Assembly: GCA_040878225.1 (NCBI GenBank) | Contig: JBBDMR010000017.1 | Span: forward strand, 1 to 7,355 | DNA: 7,355 bases | Source of the DNA: MA-ANB-1 sp040878225 | GTDB lineage: Bacteria > Actinomycetota > Acidimicrobiia > Spongiisociales > ZC4RG35 | Reading direction: 5' to 3' | Shown here: piece by piece, positions 5,929 to 7,355 of the stretch | How the letters are laid out: each line of letters starts with the position of its first letter | How positions within the stretch are numbered: the stretch's first letter is position 1 | Program-made: the position numbers and the translations under genes | The notes under the pieces: model-generated | Told to the model about the DNA's origin: nothing | What the model saw: only the letters and a program-made list of their open reading frames with translations | Databases searched by the model: none

Positions 5929-6697
5929 AGAAAGCCTGGCAGATCTGATCGGTGGCCCCGCCCCCGGCCGGATTTCCGATGCAACCGCGCTTGGGACCGG
6001 CCTTGCCGACGGTTTCGACTTCTACGAGTCGGCGGTGGGCCGGGTTGTAGTCACGTTCAACCCCGCAGGGGTCTCCTCTGTAACCCTCGCAGAGGAGGAC
6101 TACGAGAGCTATTTCGAGGAGAGGTTCGGACGGCCCCTTCTCAGAGCAGAGGCGCCATCGGCTTGGGGCAAGCTGATCCCCGAACGGCTCGAGGCGGGCT
6201 CGCCGGGCAAGCTGCCTGTCGATCTCCGCTCGGTGACCCCGTTCCAGGCCCGGGTTCTGAACCAGGCAGCCCGGATCCCCCGCGGCGAGGTAAGGCCCTA
6301 CGGATGGCTGGCCCGCAAGGTGGGCAACGCCGGAGCGGCGCGGGCAGTGGGTTCGACGATGGCGAGGAACCCGGTCCCGCTGATCATCCCGTGCCACCGT
6401 GTCGTCCGTTCCGATGGCCACATCGGCGCCTACTCGCTCGGGGGAGCGGACCGGAAGTGGAAGTTGCTCACGACCGAGGGGGCGACACCGGCATCTCTCG
6501 AGCAGCTGGCCGGGCGCAACGTGCGCTACCTGGCCAATACCAGCACGGGGATCTTCTGTCACCCGACCTGCCGTGCGATACGTCGATCCAAAGCTGAGAA
6601 CGTCGTGGAACTGAGGTCGGCAGGCGATGCCACCGCCAAGGGGTACCGTCCGTGCCACCTCTGCGAACCCCCGGGAGGCATTACCCTCCCGTCTTGA
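5918..6697 (+). CDS. O6-alkylguanine-DNA alkyltransferase fused to C-terminal Ada-type Cys4 zinc domain
   Basis: A 259-residue suicide DNA-repair protein. Residues 1-100 are the divergent N-terminal ribonuclease-like domain of methyltransferases. Residues 105-188 are the catalytic domain: the HTH PRGEVRPYGWLARKVGNAG, the Arg finger in AARAVGSTMARNP, and NPVPLIIPCHRVV with the alkyl-acceptor Cys159 (codon 6392-6394). Residues about 199-252 match the Ada metal-binding domain: TGIFCHPTCRA and GYRPCHLCEP give Cys214, 218, 246 and 249, aligning with Cys38, 42, 69 and 72 of E. coli Ada. Cys38 there takes methyl groups from DNA phosphotriesters and switches the protein to an activator. E. coli Ada has the zinc domain first, then an AraC-type module, then the methyltransferase; here the order is reversed and AraC is absent. 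Overlap with the upstream sigma gene (11 bp) and the downstream transketolase (TGATG) indicates coupled translation. Direct repair is likely; a regulatory role is inference. Confidence 0.92.
   Translation: MSIEESLADLIGGPAPGRISDATALGTGLADGFDFYESAVGRVVVTFNPAGVSSVTLAEEDYESYFEERFGRPLLRAEAPSAWGKLIPERLEAGSPGKLPVDLRSVTPFQARVLNQAARIPRGEVRPYGWLARKVGNAGAARAVGSTMARNPVPLIIPCHRVVRSDGHIGAYSLGGADRKWKLLTTEGATPASLEQLAGRNVRYLANTSTGIFCHPTCRAIRRSKAENVVELRSAGDATAKGYRPCHLCEPPGGITLPS
6672..6691 (+). promoter_or_regulatory. Hairpin containing a TACCCT box just upstream of the transketolase start
   Basis: CGGGAGG (6672-6678) and CCTCCCG (6685-6691) are perfectly complementary around the loop CATTAC, within the last codons of the methyltransferase gene. 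The hexamer TACCCT at 6682-6687 is identical to the -10 box of the MFS gene and would place a start about three bases before the transketolase ATG at 6697. The structure may modulate read-through or mark a separate near-leaderless promoter for the transketolase. The pairing is seen; the role is speculative. Confidence 0.35.
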
Positions 6698-7355
6698 TGC
6701 CTGCAACCACTCCAGAACAACTCGCCGTCAACACAATCAAAGCCCTCGCCATGGACGCCGTCCAGGCCGCCAACAGCGGGCACCCGGGAATGCCAATGGG
6801 GATGGCCGACATTGCCGTCGTGCTCTGGTCGAAGTATCTCAAGGTCGATCCTGACCATCCCGAATGGCCCGATCGCGACCGATTCGTGGTCTCCAACGGA
6901 CACGGGTCGATGCTTCTCTATTCCCTGCTCCACCTCTCCGGGTTCCCTCTCAGCCTCGACGAGATCCGCAACTTCCGGCAGTGGGGATCGCACACCGCCG
7001 GCCACCCCGAGATCGACCAGGCAATTGGAATCGAGACCACCACCGGACCACTAGGACAGGGGTTTGGCACCGGAGTCGGGATGGCGATAGCCGAGGCGCA
7101 CCTTCGGGCCCGGCTCGGCCCGAACCTCGTCGACCACCGCACTTTCGGCTTCGTCTCCGATGGCGACCTGATGGAAGGGATAAGCGCAGAGGCTTCTTCG
7201 ATGGCAGGGCACCTGGCGCTGGGACGACTCATCTACTTCTACGACGACAACGACATCTCCATCGACGGATCAACTGACATCACTTTCTCCGAAACCGTCG
7301 AGCAGCGGTTCGAAGCTGTCAACTGGCACACCCAGACCATCGACGGCCACGATCG
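6697..7355 (+). CDS. tkt: Transketolase, N-terminal part (truncated by window end)
   Basis: The open frame starts at ATG 6697, sharing one base with the preceding stop (TGATG), and runs off the window after 219 codons; a full transketolase is about 650-680 residues. It transfers two-carbon ketol units in the non-oxidative pentose phosphate pathway, using thiamine diphosphate and Mg. The thiamine-binding domain is plain: SGHPGMPMG at 27-35 (His29), NGHGSMLLYSLLHLSGF at 67-83 (His69), HTAGHPE at 99-105, the GPLGQG turn at 117-122, the metal-binding SDGDLMEG at 154-161, and YDDNDISIDG at 182-191. Its placement after a DNA-repair gene is not functionally obvious; it may be read through from the sigma operon, or use its own promoter within the preceding hairpin. 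No Shine-Dalgarno is at proper distance. The C-terminal domains are not visible, so intactness cannot be judged. Confidence 0.93.
   Translation, partial: MPATTPEQLAVNTIKALAMDAVQAANSGHPGMPMGMADIAVVLWSKYLKVDPDHPEWPDRDRFVVSNGHGSMLLYSLLHLSGFPLSLDEIRNFRQWGSHTAGHPEIDQAIGIETTTGPLGQGFGTGVGMAIAEAHLRARLGPNLVDHRTFGFVSDGDLMEGISAEASSMAGHLALGRLIYFYDDNDISIDGSTDITFSETVEQRFEAVNWHTQTIDGHD

Noticed and set aside
5903..6706. A 267-codon minus-strand frame opposite the methyltransferase
   Set aside because: The plus-strand frame carries all catalytic and zinc-binding Cys motifs, and the antisense product has none.

Overview
The window is high-GC DNA from a bacterial chromosome. It is densely coding, with genes on both strands, short intergenic gaps and overlapping gene ends. 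Several features suggest an actinobacterium, perhaps a deep-branching or uncultured lineage such as Acidimicrobiia. These are a GabD2-type succinate-semialdehyde dehydrogenase resembling the mycobacterial enzyme, a DHA3-type MFS exporter with an extra C-terminal domain, and genes that begin without a Shine-Dalgarno sequence but directly behind a TANNNT -10 box (leaderless style). The lineage is an inference from gene content, not from a marker gene. I see no rRNA, tRNA, CRISPR array, transposase or phage gene.

Layout: (1) 1-105 is an 18-bp tandem repeat with a perfect palindrome, lying just past the end of a minus-strand gene. (2) 106-1686 (-) is a GabD2-like aldehyde dehydrogenase. (3) 1779-2243 (+) is a small MOSC-domain protein, divergent from gabD2 across 92 bp with a TAACCT box on each side. 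(4) 2233-2880 (-) is a dienelactone-hydrolase-family protein whose nucleophile position is Gly; it overlaps the MOSC gene tail to tail by 11 bp. (5) 2997-4646 (+) is an MFS exporter fused to an ABM-like (monooxygenase-fold) tail. (6) 4634-5311 (-) is an unrecognised polytopic membrane protein with an intramembrane HxxxH; it overlaps the MFS gene tail to tail by 13 bp, and that overlap is itself a palindrome. (7) 5395-5928 (+) is an ECF-type sigma factor, 5918-6697 (+) is an O6-alkylguanine-DNA methyltransferase with an Ada-type Cys4 zinc domain at its C-terminus, and 6697-7355 (+) is the start of a transketolase cut off by the window edge. These three genes overlap one another (11 bp, then 1 bp) and read as one translationally coupled operon.

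The most interesting unit is the last one. In E. coli Ada, the zinc domain (methylphosphotriester sensor), an AraC-type activator and the methyltransferase are one protein. Here the sensor and methyltransferase are fused in the opposite order with no AraC domain, and the upstream overlapping gene supplies a sigma factor. This suggests, without proving it, an alkylation-responsive switch in which an ECF sigma factor replaces the AraC module. The remaining genes look like separate housekeeping, metabolic and efflux units. No coding gap exceeds about 120 bp.
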